A stretch of 64,000 nucleotides of DNA from Theristus sp. LFF4_11 (taxonomy: Eukaryota > Nematoda > Chromadorea > Monhysterida > Xyalidae), in assembly GCA_030248135.1 (NCBI GenBank), contig JASANC010001006.1, forward strand, positions 30,706-94,705. Direction: 5' to 3'. Shown piece by piece: positions 1-28,600 of this stretch; the stretch's first letter is position 1; every line of letters begins with the position of its first letter. The notes beneath the pieces are model-generated. The model was not told the DNA's origin, searched no databases, and worked only from the letters and a program-made list of their open reading frames with translations. The position numbers and the translations under genes are program-made.

Positions 1-433
1 GTTTCAAAAAACTTTCGCAATTTTTTGTGCTCATTTATTAATTCTGGGAACGTTAGATTTTTTTGTGAATTGCGTACCGCATTCTGTGAGTTGGCGCCAT
101 GCATATCATAAAATTGATAAACAGCGAAAACACAAATCTTCAGAATGAAGGGGACAAAAGAAAAGCTTGGATGAAAGATAACCAATCACCATGACTTAGC
201 TGATAGCCGGGATCGTGTGTATTGAAGCAAAAGCAGACAAAAAATTGTCGTTTCTTCTGCAATATGCCAACTCGACGATGGGTTTTGCACAAAAATTATC
301 AAAACGGGCAAAGCCAATAATGATCAACTAATGCAACACACGAACGACGTTCGACTCCGCTAACTATGCATTTCAACAGTTAATCAATCAATCAATCAAC
401 ACAAACTTTCAAATTCAGACTCATCGTTTGCAG
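1..433. other. Pax6: Non-coding sequence upstream of the first visible Pax6 exon
   Basis: No coding exon is recognisable. It is most likely intron, because the exon at 434 begins after an acceptor (tttgcag) in mid-codon. A (TCAA)n-like run lies near 383-402. Confidence 0.6.
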
Positions 434-14470
<14,037 letters not shown>

Positions 14471-14790
14471 AGGACGTCGCTCGCTGCTGTGGAAACAACA
14501 CGGTTTGTCATCGTCCTGTGCTCCTGATCAGACTGTCAAACACACGTTCCTGATTTTTACCAAAATAAACAAAAAACTCCTTGCTGTGCTGCTAATCGAG
14601 CTTGTAGTGGAAGCTAAGTCCTCGTTTTTTCTTTCTTCTGTATTTCCTATTCGGACCTGTTTTTTTTGTTCCATTATTTTTTGTTGCTTTTGTTCTCTGC
14701 GATTGTTGTAACTGTTTCATTGTTTCTTAAGTTTCAGTATGCACACTTCTCTCTCACTTGAGCTGCAGAGAAAAAAACTGTCATTCAGGC

Positions 14791-14796
14791 AATAAA
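14791..14796 (+). terminator. Pax6 polyadenylation signal AATAAA
   Basis: A canonical AATAAA lies 321 bases after the Pax6 stop codon, followed by T-rich sequence. An earlier AAATAAAC near 14564 is an alternative. Confidence 0.5.
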
Positions 14797-16658
14797 GGTT
14801 CGGTTTATGATTTCATCGTCTTTGTAACTGTTTCTCTATTATTATCAGTTTTACATTTTCAAGCTTAGTATTGAGGCAGCTTATTTCCACGCCACTTCAC
14901 GGGCGGTCAATCGAGATTATATGACTATGACCTTAATAACTCTTGATTCAAATGTTTTGGATTTATCGACATTTTTTTGTTTTCCTTCAAAAAAATACCT
15001 GTTGTACGTACGTGTCCCTCTGCAGATCTGAACTTACTTTTATGTATTTCAATATTGATACCCAAGTTCCATTTTTCTATGGGGATTCACATACAGAGGA
15101 ATCGAATTTAAAACAGTAGTGTTGCTTCAAACCAATTGAAACAGTTTGCTGTGTTATGAGAAGATGAAGTAGCTCCGGTTTTCAAAGAAAAATACCATAA
15201 TTTTATTTTTTTTCAATAATTTTTTGTGTGAACAACTTTTACATGCGTCGACTGTTATGTTATATTTTACGAAACATAAAATTTACTGTTTTTTTTTAAA
15301 TTGTTCCAATTGTTTTGTTGTTGTGTTGTGGTCGTGTGGTTTTACCTAAAAACGTTTTGTCATTGTTATTAAGCACAGGTTGAAGAACAAAGACCGCTTT
15401 GTCATAATTTCATCGCGTGCTTAGGAAAATGTGAAAACAACTCGCTTATTTTAGTTGTTTTTTGCATCTTGTGTTTTCGTTTTTTGGTTTCGTCTTGATT
15501 TTCTCTGTACCGTATCCCATACCCAATCGAGCTTATTGCACACCAACGATCCGTTGATTCGATCTGCTCGTGTATGTTCAGATGTTTCGTTTTTTCAGAA
15601 GTTATCTTCTTACACGAGTGTCGTCGCATAATTGTTTATTGTTTTTGCCACAGAAGTTATCCTGATGAGTTTATATTTCCGGAATTTCCAGTTTTTTGTT
15701 TTCTTTCTCAACTCACGATATGATATGAGTTTATACACATACTCTTTCTGTTTTTATCAATCTGTGAATCAACAGAAAATTCTGTAGTTGTTCAATTGAT
15801 TAAAAACCGTGCAAAAATACTAGTTGTAAAAAGATTTATTCCTTTGCACTTTTCTTCTATTTTGAAAAATAAAAACTGCCTTGTGGTGACGAAAGAACAG
15901 GCTTTGGTAAACAATAAAAAACCCTTTTTTTAAAACGGCATTATCTGTTCTCCGTACTCAATTGTGTGATACTTCATTACTTTCCGATATTTGCAGAATA
16001 AAAAACACACTGGAAAATCACGTTTCACTTGACAGTTTTAATTGAAATTGGGATTTTCTGGATAGAAAAAAAACATTTTTGGTAAAAACAAGTAGATCAA
16101 AATGGAACACATGCACGCACGTTAATGCAGATGAGCACAATATTAATAGACACCTCAGAACAGTTTCAAAATACGTGATCGTTCTAATGGACTCCACAGT
16201 TCCAATAGCAATGTTAACGACCATGATATTTTTAAAACATCAGCGTTGTCAACAAAAAAAAACGTTTGAAAACTGACTGTTTGTTTATCGCAACGTGTTT
16301 GTTTTGCAAACAGAATACAAACCACTATTGCGCGAGTTCCGAAACAAATGCAGATATATGGATATTGTATCTTTATGGTTTTCGGACTGAGAGTAAAGTG
16401 CTTTGATGAAAAAAACATGTTCATGAGTTTAAAGTGCGCCACTGGATGGAATAGTAAAAAAGTCGACAATTTCCGTTGATGATTTAGATGACGACCTCAA
16501 TCTTTAAAGAATTTTGAAATAGTTCAAACGAGCGAAGTCTAGTCGACAAGACAACAAACGTTACTAAAAAGGCTAACTAAGACGAAAAGACAAGATTAAA
16601 AAAACAAAACAATGAATAAACTAAACGGTGATAATCAAAACCTGTTAACCCGGAAAAA
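14797..16658. other. Pax6-TRPA1 intergenic region
   Basis: AT-rich sequence with many T and A homopolymer runs. I see no exon, RNA gene or element with clear ends. The TRPA1 promoter should lie in its right part, but no convincing core motif was found. Confidence 0.55.
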
Positions 16659-19600
16659 ATGAACCGGAGAAAGAAATTGTGGACGAGCGTCAAGCATTTT
16701 CGTTCAACCAGTGGCAGCATTGTGTCGAGAACTGGCACCGAGCTGACATTGGTTGACGCCACGAACACGCCAACTGGCGAACAAGAACACGACACTTGTC
16801 GCTTTGAGGACAGCCCGTTTTATGCGCACCGGGTGCGTTTGTCTTTGTTTCAAGATTCTTGTTACAGTTTGTTGCGGTTGCAATGCGTTTGTGTGGGTCG
16901 TTTCACTCTGTTGACTTTCATCGGATGTGTTTACGTTTTTATCACTCTTTGACACAAAAAACGCATTATCTAGTGCAACGTTGTTTGTTGTATTGCAATG
17001 GCTGTACGCTGGTTGGGTGTCACGAGTGGAGTTACCGTCACACAACCACCACCGTACCACATGTAGACATAAAAAACAAACTACAGAAGTAATAAAAAAT
17101 ACGGATCGGCCTCATCTTCCACTACAAACGTCATGAAAAAATTAATAGACCTCAGAACAACCCGGTAATATTTCTCAATACACCAACAAAAGCCACCAAC
17201 CACCAAATTTGTTTGCGCATTCAGTTGGCGGCGCAAGGCAAATTAGAGCAGTTGACAGAGGTCGTGAACAGCGATCGTAGCCGACTGACGGCGCCGGACG
17301 CGAAACACTGGACGTGCATGCATCACGCGGCACGGCACGCGCGACTGAGCGTCCTCGATTACTTGCTCGCGAATGCAGCTGGTTAGAAGCGGAGTTTCGT
17401 TGTTGTTGTTGTTCTGTCAGAAGCTATATTTCGCAAATTACAGTCAAACTCGTAAATTATAGGCAATCAGCTGACTGGTTGGTGATCGATGCTCTCTGTG
17501 CAGGCATTATGCTGTGGAGGTGGAGTTTGTCCTGCGCAGAAAGCATGCATCACGTGATTACTAACCAATCAGCTGATCACCTATAATTTAGAGGTTGACT
17601 GTCGAGTGCAATCCGGCCTGTTAAACACCAGCAATTTAGTCTGCACTCAGCCGAACAGCTGACTGCCGGGGGTTCACAGTTCCGACTCCAAGCGGGGGAA
17701 CAACAGAGGATGTGCGGCTGCCTTCTCCACTCAATTCTCACTAACTCGTACGTACAGTATGCCTTCGTGAAAGGCCTCTGTTCGATTGTTTAGAGATACA
17801 GAACAATAGTCAAAAATGAACACAAGCCGACGATATTATTCTCACTTTTATTGAAAACCGTGTCTGTGCCAGATGCCACAAATCAGAAAATTCTCTGTAG
17901 CAAAAACATCGCCGAAATTCTCGCGACGCAATTACTTTAAAAACAATACCATCCCATCACATTTTGTTGGTCTTACAAAATTTGGAAAAAAATCACAATT
18001 GGTCATCTGATTGTCACCTATCGATCTACAGACGAGCATCACCACTCACCACAAAAAAAAACGAAACACAAGTTCAAACCGTTTTTTCCATTTTGCAAGA
18101 CAGAAGAAGCCAGACAACAAACTTTCCATTTTGTATAAAACGACAAACGAATAGATTCACAGAAAAATAGCAGACGAAACCGTTTTTTTTCAAAACAGCA
18201 CACAGTGACACAGGCAAAACAGCATAAATTCCGGAAATTCACATGCAAAAACGGACCTACGAACTCATCCAATAAAGAAATTCCATCATGACAACAGCAA
18301 CAAAAAACAATGCTTGGGTTGGCTTGTGCCCACGCACATATGCGTAGAAGCGATGTACAGGGTGGGCCAAAAAAAGGTTCCCTTTTTAAACTGCTGTCAC
18401 TGGCTGGTGTTTTAATATTATGAGCTGAAATTTTCAGCACTGATAAAACTTGTGATGCCATTTTACTGACAAAAATTTTTTTCCGATATTTAATTCCTAG
18501 CGCTCACTGTGTGCAGATTTTCTAAAAAGCTCGAAAAATCAACAAATTGACTGAAATGAGTGCAAGAAAAAATTAGTATCAAGATGCGTGATTCAATTTT
18601 GAAACTGTTGCGAAGGTGGCAAATGGGTCTTTTTGGATACCCGGAGTATTGATAGTTCAAATCATGCGCTCAGACTGGAAAGGTCTCACACTTGAATTGC
18701 ATTTGAGCAGCTCGAGCGAAATTCTGATGTTTCACAACGGACTCGACTCGAGTCAGCAGCCATGCGAATGCGACAGAAAAAATTGTTCAGTTGACTTTTT
18801 GTTTTGTGTGTTGCTCTGTCTGTTAATTTGTTTTTTTTTGAAAAGTTTTTCTGCGGTTTGAATAAAACAGTGTTTCAGTTTCATTTTTCTGCAGTTTCGT
18901 CATGGTTAAGTGGACAGCAGAACAACGGGTCTGGTGTGTTATCTAGTGGGAGCAATCTGAAAGTTTTTCTGCAGTGACTCGCCAGTTTCGCGTAAAATGC
19001 AATCCATCCGCTGCCGGACGAGAACCTTGATGATGATTTGGATGTCTATGAGCAATGATTCGTTGTGAAATTCTTGGTTAAAAACTCGTTTTTTTGAAAA
19101 TTTGGGAATTTTTAAACATTGTGCTGTAAAACTGAATCTACTCGACCAAACTGGATAAAAATCTGGTCAGAAAAATGGCATCACATGTTTTATCAATGCT
19201 GAAAATTTCAGCTTATAATATTGAAACACCAGCCAGTGACAGCAGTTTGAAAATGGAACCTTTTTTGGCCCACACTGTATATGGCCACAAACCAGCCCAA
19301 GCATATTTGTGAAAAACGAGGGCTGGCTGATGTTTCGTGCTGCCATTACCACCCCGCGTTACATTGTTCAGACTGTGCGGTCTGGCGACTTGTCGAAATA
19401 TTGACCCGTGGTCGCCGCCGCGGTCTTCACTCATCGCGCGAGACCGCAAAAATAGTGTCCAGCACCAGGTTTTTTTTCAAAAAGTCGGTTCTGCAATTTG
19501 CAGAAATTTGGCAAAAAAAATTCTGCAAATGAAATTTGGTTTTTGCAAATTTCAAAAACATGACGAAAATGGTTTTTGTGCTTGTTTAATGTCATTTTTT

Positions 19601-22600
19601 TGTTCTGAGCAACATTTCTTAACGATGCTCAGAATTGCACTTGCCAATTGCATCGTTTTACAGAATTTTTTAAAGATTCAGAAAAAAGGAACATCAAAAC
19701 CAAACCAGATTGCCAAACCAACCAAATCACCAATCATTCGTTTCAAATTCAACCTAACAACAACACAATCAATATCAAATAAAAACCCTCATTGCTCAAA
19801 TTCCGCAATCAAAGCGATAGCTTCGATCTTCGAATCGGTTGCTGAGATTCTCGACAAGCTCGACGATAAACTTGCGCATTTCCGCCAATGTCTTATTTTT
19901 GCATCTTCTGTTGTGTGAATGATGGATCACCTCATTCTAATTCCAAACAGAAAGCCTAACAGCAAACAATAATTTTCGATTTGATCTAATTATGTTTTAT
20001 TTTTTGAATTCAAAATACTCCGATTTTATTTACGAAGGCAAAACAAAACGTCAATCATTGCGCTACAGCAATAACCGCCGAAACAGCTGTTTTTGACAAA
20101 AAAACTATTTGAAATTTCTTCCATGTTGATGTGAAACCTCAGTCAAGCGCCAAGCGCAAAATGAATATTGCAGAACCAAAGTTTACATGCAAATCTGTTT
20201 CTGCAATTTGCAGAAATCTGCTAAAAAATTTATGCAAACGCTTCCAAAATTTCTGCACAAAACCGACGTTTTTCTGCAAAAAAACCAGGTCCAGCCCTCG
20301 TGGTGTCAGAGTCCGCAGCCCACAAAAAAACTACTGACACAAACGCAACAAGCAAAAAAACTGCACAGCCTCATATCAAAGTCAAACATCACAGTTGAAC
20401 GTGTGCTTGTGCGCGAGAAACGCGCGCCACTCTGCGCACAGCTGCGCTCGCTCCACGGAGGCCGGCCCCGTGTGACCGGGACGCACTTTCGGCGTCCGTT
20501 TCGGTTTCTCCGTCGAATCGGACGCGCCGTAGAGCGGCCGCTTCACGCGATGCCCCAGAAGAGCCCAGTCGATCAGTCGCGCGCAGTCGTCGATGATTTG
20601 CTGTGTTAGTTAGACGCGGCATTTGAAAATTTTCCGAAATTTTTTATGAAATATTTTTTTTTGAAAAATTCCATCTCTATGCTGTGTTTTTTTGGGAAGT
20701 GTTGTTTGGTCAGGACCAGATTCTCGAATTGTTTGACTAAAACAATAATAACACAGACCTGCAATGCGTCAACCTGTAGCGAACAAAACAGCATCACTAG
20801 TTCGTCTCTCATTTCCGCTCGTGTTGGTAGATAATCAGAATGGTCTTGACACGACTCGGTTTTGTTGGCGCGATCCTGGAAATGGCCCCAAAATTTTGAA
20901 ATAAACGTAACTGGCATGCTATTCTGATTTTAAACCATGCCAGAAACGTAGCTTCAGATTGCACGTTTCGTTTCGGCTATTTCGTAGTGAAACACTCCGT
21001 TTTACTATTATCAATGTATTGGGTTCTGCGACTCAAACTCAATGCATTTACAGACGTCGAAAGGAACCTGGTCTCGATCCCGATGCGGCAATTCAGAATA
21101 GCCCAGGTGTCTCGGCACTGTTTTTGGGGACTCGGATCACTTTACCAATTTTGAATTCCCGCGTCATACATGAAACTGTTCACATGCTATGAGCGCTTTG
21201 GGTCTTGAAATGAAAGATGAAGCGGTCAAACTCTTCATTGCAGCAAGCAGACTGGCAGGATGTAGCCACGATCGCATTTTGTTTCTTTGGAAGGGAAGGG
21301 TGAACTTGGGCAATGTAACGAGAATTGAAAACGTTTAAAAAAATTTCTGGTATCATTGACCCTGAAATGCTGGGTTATCATGCTCAACTCAACTGAACCA
21401 ACGAACAGGGTCACAAAAAACCGAAAAAAGGCACAACATATCAATTGCCAACTTGATCAGTCGTGCTAAGCTGAATCCAGTGCTTGAGCGAATAGTCTGT
21501 GTCGCATTCGGCGGCATACGGATGCATGCAGAGCACAACGTTGCACTCGGAATAGGCAAAGTGCGCTGATTGGCTCGCTGTCTCGCACGCAGCCAATGAG
21601 GGCATCGCTATGTAATGAACGTCCGATTGATTTTGCACCAGGTCGCTCAACTGAAAAGTGCTGTTTGCTTTCATTAGAGCTGCCAATGCACAACTGAATT
21701 GCTGCGCACAAGTTAGCAGTAGGCCGCATTCAAAATGCCACCAATTAGCAAACCGCACAGAAAGATGAGCACAACTTATAAACGCTCTCCAATTGATTCT
21801 GGCACTTCCTGAAAAATAGGCTTCATATATGAAAAACGTTTTTTCGCGCGTCGCCGCTCGCTGAAACAAACACGTTTCCGAGACGAAGTGTCATAATAAA
21901 AAAGAAGAAGCGAATATCGCATTACATTGCTTCTACTGCCTGCGCCAAGCGTCCACCGAGGCACCAGTAACGTCTCGTGGTCGTATGTTTGATCGTTGTC
22001 GCGTAACAGCGCGTAATGCTCAGTCGCCTCGACCAGATAGCCGATGCCTGCATACATACAGTCGAACTGTAAATTGCAGGGAATCAGCTGCAATCAGCGG
22101 ATTGGTTGGTGGCCACATGCATACATTGTCTGTGCAGACATTGCTGTGGGGGTGGGGGTGGGGGCGGAGTTTGGTTTGCACAGAAAGCATGCATACCGTA
22201 CTCACCAACGAATCAGCTGATTCCCTACAATTTAGAGTTCGACTGAATGAACATTCGAACGAAAACTGACGCATGACAACGCACTTTTCTTAGAGTAATT
22301 AGAAAATCAAAAAAAAAACATTCGGAAAAAACCAAACAAGAACATTCCGTTTTCGAATGAAACACGCTGATTGGCTGAACAACGGTTGACAAATATGGCC
22401 AATCAAAAAGCTGCGCATCCGCGTTCAGTTTCCCCACAAGGCTCAACCAACCCTCGAATACAACCGGTGACCAGGGGTCTCCCGACGGCTCGTGCTCATC
22501 AGTCGACGTCAAACTAGGCAGCCGATCCACAATCGAACTCGGCGCTGATTGGCTGGCAGCGGAATTCGTGAGCGCACATTCGACGGCCAACCAGTGCACG

Positions 22601-25600
22601 TTCGCTCGGTCGAAGAGACGCTGCAAGAAGACCAAAATCAATCCCGGCCTTTTTGTGTGTGTGGTGATTTCGACGCGACCGACACGACAGAGGTAAACGT
22701 AAAACAACCACATGCGAGTTTTTAAATCTAGGAAAATGGGACGGATGGGAGGGGTCCACGAAATACTTGAGCAAATGTGCGCCACCTGTCACGTATGATA
22801 TGATGGGGGTCTTGTTTATACCTCACATTCCGATTCTGATGCATCAAAACAAAACATTTGAAACAACAACTAAAAAATTCGCTGAAATAACACAAAAGCG
22901 ACGAATAAAAACTGCAACATCTCTTCAAGTCTCCACAGCCTAAATTCAGAACTGATTTCACGATGAAGAAAATAAAACCGATATAAAAACCAGACACCTG
23001 CACGCTGGCCTCGAGCGCTTGTTTTTCGTCGGTGTTTGCGACCATTGTCGTTTCAGTGGGCGACTCGACGCTTACGGACGGCAGCCAACTGCTGCTCATT
23101 GGTGTCTGCTCGCGAATCTCGCTCAAAGTATCTGGCAAAAAAGTGTGATCGCTAATCAGCGAAAGTGGAAATCTTGAAATGGTGGTATAAACGCTTTTCT
23201 GTCGCTATGCCGCAGCCCACAAACTATTTTTTAGTCTGCCATGTCGCGCGTGTGTACGTTTCTTTGTTTGCCCGATTTCTCGTTACATTATTATTTCCCG
23301 TTCCATTCCTGTAGTCGTCAGCCTGTGCCGTTTGTCCATGAACGTGCAGCGCGAAGTGACGGCGCGTGAGGATGCCGCTGGCGCTTCATGCGCTACATGA
23401 ATGGCGCTTTCTCGCATTCATGAATGTCTCTCTGACTGAAACTCAAAAACGAATCACAAAAAGAACCTGACCAGCGACCGCGACGACGCGACACTGCACG
23501 CGAACGCCGGGCACGAACACCGTTTTCCAGGACACCGACTCGCCACAATCGGCTGGCGTCTTCGTGAACGAGCGAATCACCGCGATCCAGCCATTCTGCT
23601 CAGTGGCGCCGTCGTCGTCGTCGTATCGTTGCTGCTCGCGTCGCAGCAGTACGGAGTCAACCGAAGCATACACGACGAAGCAGCAGAGATCTCTCGTTGC
23701 AAGTGTGCTCGCGCTGGTGGTGCGCGCGAGCTCTGCAATACGCTTTTTTTTCTTCTTCGTGAAACAGCAAGCGATTTGGAAATTTCGATTTCTAGCAAAC
23801 ATTGCACTTTGAAAATGCCGCTCGCTCTTGAGACTCCTTGACTGCGCCCGACAAATACTGACAATTCACTGCTGCTGCTTCATTGATTGTTACGACTGTC
23901 AAGCAGTTTATGGAAGAAACCTGCGTTGTTACTTGTTTCCGTCATGGTAGTATCTTTTATTTTGGTTCCAAGACGCAATGCGCGCATAGAGGGTAAACAG
24001 TTTCATGCATGACGCGGGAATTCAAACTTGGTAAAATGATCCGAGCCCCCTAAATAAGACCAATAAGACACTTTAACGACTTTGAATTGCCACATAATGC
24101 TTGAAACTAGTTTCCTTTCGAAATCTGCAATCGCACTGAGTCGCATAACCGAAAAAATTGATAATCATGAAGCGTTAAAGCTGTTAAGAACTGAAACCCC
24201 TAATCGCTACAAATGCTGCATTTGAAAAAAGCCGTTTTGCAACGTTTTATCAACAAACCACGACCGAAGCATTAGAACAGCACAATCAGGTCGGTATTTC
24301 GACATTTCTAATCCTCAACTTCTCTCTAAAAACCCCAATTCTCCGCCAGTAAACCCACTGCTGACCCATAATTTGCGTTTCTCGTAAGGAGACGTCGGCC
24401 AACGTGCGATGCAACGCGCAGATGTCCGGTAGCGCTGGCGGTTGCTCCGTCTGCTGGCTGCAGTCGTTGTAGCGGCCAGCCACAATCGCAGCGTACGCAC
24501 GCGGTTTCGATTGGCAGCTGCAATGTGGAAACTCGTGTAACGACGAGATTTTGCTGGCAAGCACGCTTCATGATCAGCATGCGCGTGTGCGCCTGAAACC
24601 ACGCGCGTTTTACGTTTGCACAGTAAGCTAAGCCACTCTCTGGCCACTACAAATCAGCATCGCCAGTGTGATTAGCTCACCAAATCACCACCACCTCCCT
24701 CCAGTGGCTCAAAGAAGTGCATTGCGAGTGGTCCACAAAGCTTTCTGCATCACCGCTTGACGTAAAACGGTCGATTTTGAGTGAGATCGAGTGAAAATTC
24801 CCTTGAGTGACACGAGAATACAAACTTGGTGTCGTCGACGACAAAATTCAACCGTTGATGACTGTACGACTAAAATAAAAATAAGACAAATAATTGATTT
24901 TTTTGAAACTCACGACGAATTTGCAGCCGTTGAAGAGCCAATCAGCTGGCCTTTATTGCAGCGCCAATGGTTGATTAGTGGACTCGATTTTGAATCAGTC
25001 GCAGAATTAGTGACCTGACGTTCGCATTCTGGTGTGACACGGTGGATCGCAATCACGCAGCACTGCAAAAAAAACGCTTGAAAGTTTGAAATTTTGCAAT
25101 TTAGTGTTTGATTGGCGTTGGTTGTTTGAATGGGATGCTGTGTGAGTGTGACTAGCCGACCACGTGAGCACAAAAAAATCACAAACTGCCAATTTCACTG
25201 CTCATTCCTCATTTATACATCTCATAGGAAGCACACTCAAACGTTGAAAACAGTTAGCATATTTTTCCCGGATTTCCACAAAACAACACAGCAACAGATA
25301 CGAATCTAAAAACAGGGAAACCACCAGCAAATTCAAAACAACCATTCAATCTCCAACGCAACACAACTGATCACTAGCGAACTGGCACCGTGCCTGCAAT
25401 GTGCACACGCGAGTGCAAGAGAGCGTCCAACTAACAACAACAACAACATCCAACACCAACCAACCACTCAGCCAATCAGCGACCAAAGCACAACTCGGCC
25501 GTGCCAACCGTGTGCGCACACCTTCTTCATGTGCTCGCGTTGCGTCACGTAGAGTGCGTGCACTCGTGCGCCGTCATATTGCGCCATCAGAGCCGGTGGC

Positions 25601-28600
25601 CCCGTCGGCACCGCCCAACTCGGCGCGAACAACGGCGGCGGCGGCAGTGTGGGCGTGCGTCCGCTCGGCGGCTGCGGTTTACCGTCAGATGCAGATTTAC
25701 CGGTGGTGGCATTCGTGTGTTCGCTCTTTGTCGTGGCGCTAGAAAAACCGTCCTGCTCCGGCTGCACTTCGCCGCAGGCGACGTGCGAGCGAAACACGCC
25801 GACGCACTGGTGGATCTCCGGCGAGCAGACGGCTGCGCAACGAAACGATGAGCACACGTTTGATGGTGTTTGGTGTTCGGTGGTCGTTTGACGACGGAAA
25901 CGACTTGCGCAATATACACGACAGACGTAAACTATTCCGGAATTGAAAACTTCTTTCTCCCCCTCTCCAAATAGATTTAAACATTGCCGAAATTGCCTTT
26001 ACGACACGATTTTTATGAAATCCAGAAACTCTAGGTGTCACCTGTTGATGCTGCAGATCCACATAAAAAGAGCAACCCAAACATGAAAAAAATCATCAAA
26101 TTTAAAACCCGAAAACGACAAACTCGACGGCGTGATGTAAGACGCGTGCAATCGGCCGGATTGCGATTTCAAAATCGTCGCCGTCACTTGTTGGCCGACG
26201 ACTAGCTCGGTCAGTGGGCCGCTTGGCAGTGCACGAGGCTAAACATACAAAATAAAACATGAAAATCATATGCTACTCTCTGAATGGCCGCCTTATTCTT
26301 CCTAATTCCCGTGCGCAAAACTAATTGTATCCGTAATGCATTAAGATAGCACGCACGCACACGACACGACACGATTTCTAAATCGCGTGGCCAGTTTTTT
26401 AGGTGTCGTGTGTCCGTGCGTACGCACAAAAAAAACAAGTTGCTAAATCGCCTTTTCGCATGTCACCTCAGCATAAATGGTCGAGTAGGTGGGCGACCAC
26501 AGATACGCATAGTTGACGCCCACGAGCACCACGCACGCGTCACTGCAGCGGACTCGCCGCGTCGTCGAGAGCTCACCGGCTTGCGCTGCAAACAAACAAC
26601 CTTGCCACAATTGTTGTGGTTGTTGTTGTTGTTGCTGGGATTTTAGGCGATGTTTTTAGCCAGGGCTTTTGTTTTTAGCCCTGAGAAGCGTACAGAACGC
26701 CATTGAGCAAGGCGCCCATTGAGTTTTCTGTCATTAAGTGCCTATACAGTATACACCCCTCGGCGGGGCTCGATCCCCCGAGCGCACAGACAAGAGTCTG
26801 ACGCACTACCACCAAGCCACGAGGGTGACACTATGATCTATCGAAACCGCGCATATATTGTCATCGAATCACTCTGTTCATTTCCAGACGTTCGTATGCT
26901 TTTTATTGAGTTCTGCAACTGCAATGCACACAGAAATTGGAAGTCAGTTTCATGCTTCATGCGCCAGTATTCAACACTGCTGAAGTGACTGACACACGAG
27001 TCTCCGAGATACGAAACGAAAAGGTCACAGACTGAAAAAATTCAAATTGCCACAGCAAGCATCATACTAGTTTCATCTCCATGTCTACAAATCCACAAAC
27101 ACATTGAGTAGTCGCAGAAGAACCCACAGAAAAGCTACTAATAGTGTTTCTCGGTTTATAACACAGTATTGCACGTCAGCCACAAACAAACATGCGAGCA
27201 AAGGGAGCAAACGAATTGCTATAATATCGCATGTGGGGTGAGTTTGTGCGTGTGATTGTGACTGTGCAACATCACTGTGCTGTAAATCAATGTACGGTTT
27301 TACGAAGCAAGAAACCACCGAAAATGAAAACTCTCCAACCTCGACAAAAAACTCCTCAAAAACCAATCTCGGAGAACAAAACCACCGACAAACAAGAACG
27401 CGACCAACTCTGCGGCGTCAGCGCGTCGTAGGCCGAGAACAGATCGTTCAGTCGTGCGTGACGCGACGCCGCGTGCAGCACGGAGCTTTGTACGTCAGCG
27501 GCGGCGGCACCGCACTCACCGGCATTGTGGTTGTTCGGTTGTTGGTTGACTGCGAGTGCATGGTGATTCGCTGCCGTGGTCGCGTTCATGAACGCAGCTG
27601 CCGACGGCAACGTGCTGGTCGCACCGGAGGCGGCCGACGCACGCACCGACTGCTCTGTAAACGCCCGCGCATTCATGCTGACGTACAGTCGGAACTCTAG
27701 ATTTTAAGGAATCAGCTGATTGGTTGGTGATCATCACGTGACGCACGCTTTCTATGCAAACAAAACTCCACCTCGACAGCAATTTCTGCACTGAAAGCAT
27801 GCATGCACGTGAATTCCAACGAACCACGCTGTTTGCCTATAATTTAGAGTTCGACTGTATGTGCGTACACGGCACGTCACGTGTCTGTTTTTAGCATACT
27901 ACCGTCCATACTGACGTTGTATGCACGCTTGTCTAAGTCAGGTCAGGTGCTCGTGTTACTGCATATTACCGTCCACGGAGACGTGCCGTTGACGGACGTC
28001 AGCAAACGTTAAAGAAATGCAAAAGCAGAACCATTTGATGATGGCATACGCTGTCCGCTCCCGAATTCGATTGCATTCCAGTTTCTAACACCGGCTTTGC
28101 CTTTTATGTTGCAACAAAACCCTCACAGAGGGTCATTGATGCAAAAGGGCCCGAACCAGTGGCACGAGACAGACCGTGACCAACCAACGATCACTCTTCT
28201 CAGCCGACCTGCATTGTTGCCCGCCGGCAGGTTCAGTCCACCGACGTCGCTACGCGCTTGTTGCTCAGCGTCAAAATCGCTGTACGTCGGCGTCACCGGT
28301 TGATCTTCTGAACAAAGAAACGCATCTTTTTTGTCAAATTTCTTCCATGGTCGGCGTTTGACAGAACAGTGATTCCGTTCTGCAGCGGTTGCAGACATGC
28401 AACCAATCCCCGGCGGTGGGGCAGCGGGTGTCGTGAGATGGAGAGGGCGACACACACACACACGAAACAGGCAGTCCATTTAGTAAACTCCAGCGCCTGC
28501 TACACCACGCGTTCCATTGATGCTTCCGGTCGCTTTCACCTGACTGGCTCAAGACTCCTGCTGTTCGGCACAGCCAAGCCAATCAGCGCGTGCTCCTAAA

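Noticed and set aside
19450..20300. Transposon bounded by CAGCACCAGGTTTTTTT and AAAAAAACCAGGTCCAG
   Set aside because: Repeated TTCTGCAATTTGCAGAAATYTG blocks suggest an element, but the ends are not a consistent inverted pair and no target duplication was found.
24286..24564. Alternative frame of the nested gene exon with many cysteines
   Set aside because: An in-frame TGA lies between the acceptor and this frame. The chosen frame is open from the acceptor and in phase with both neighbours.
28340..28480. Extra exon of the nested gene with HVCNRC...LFCQ
   Set aside because: I found no acceptor/donor pair that keeps phase with both neighbours, while the neighbouring exons join directly in phase. 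Left as a possibility only.
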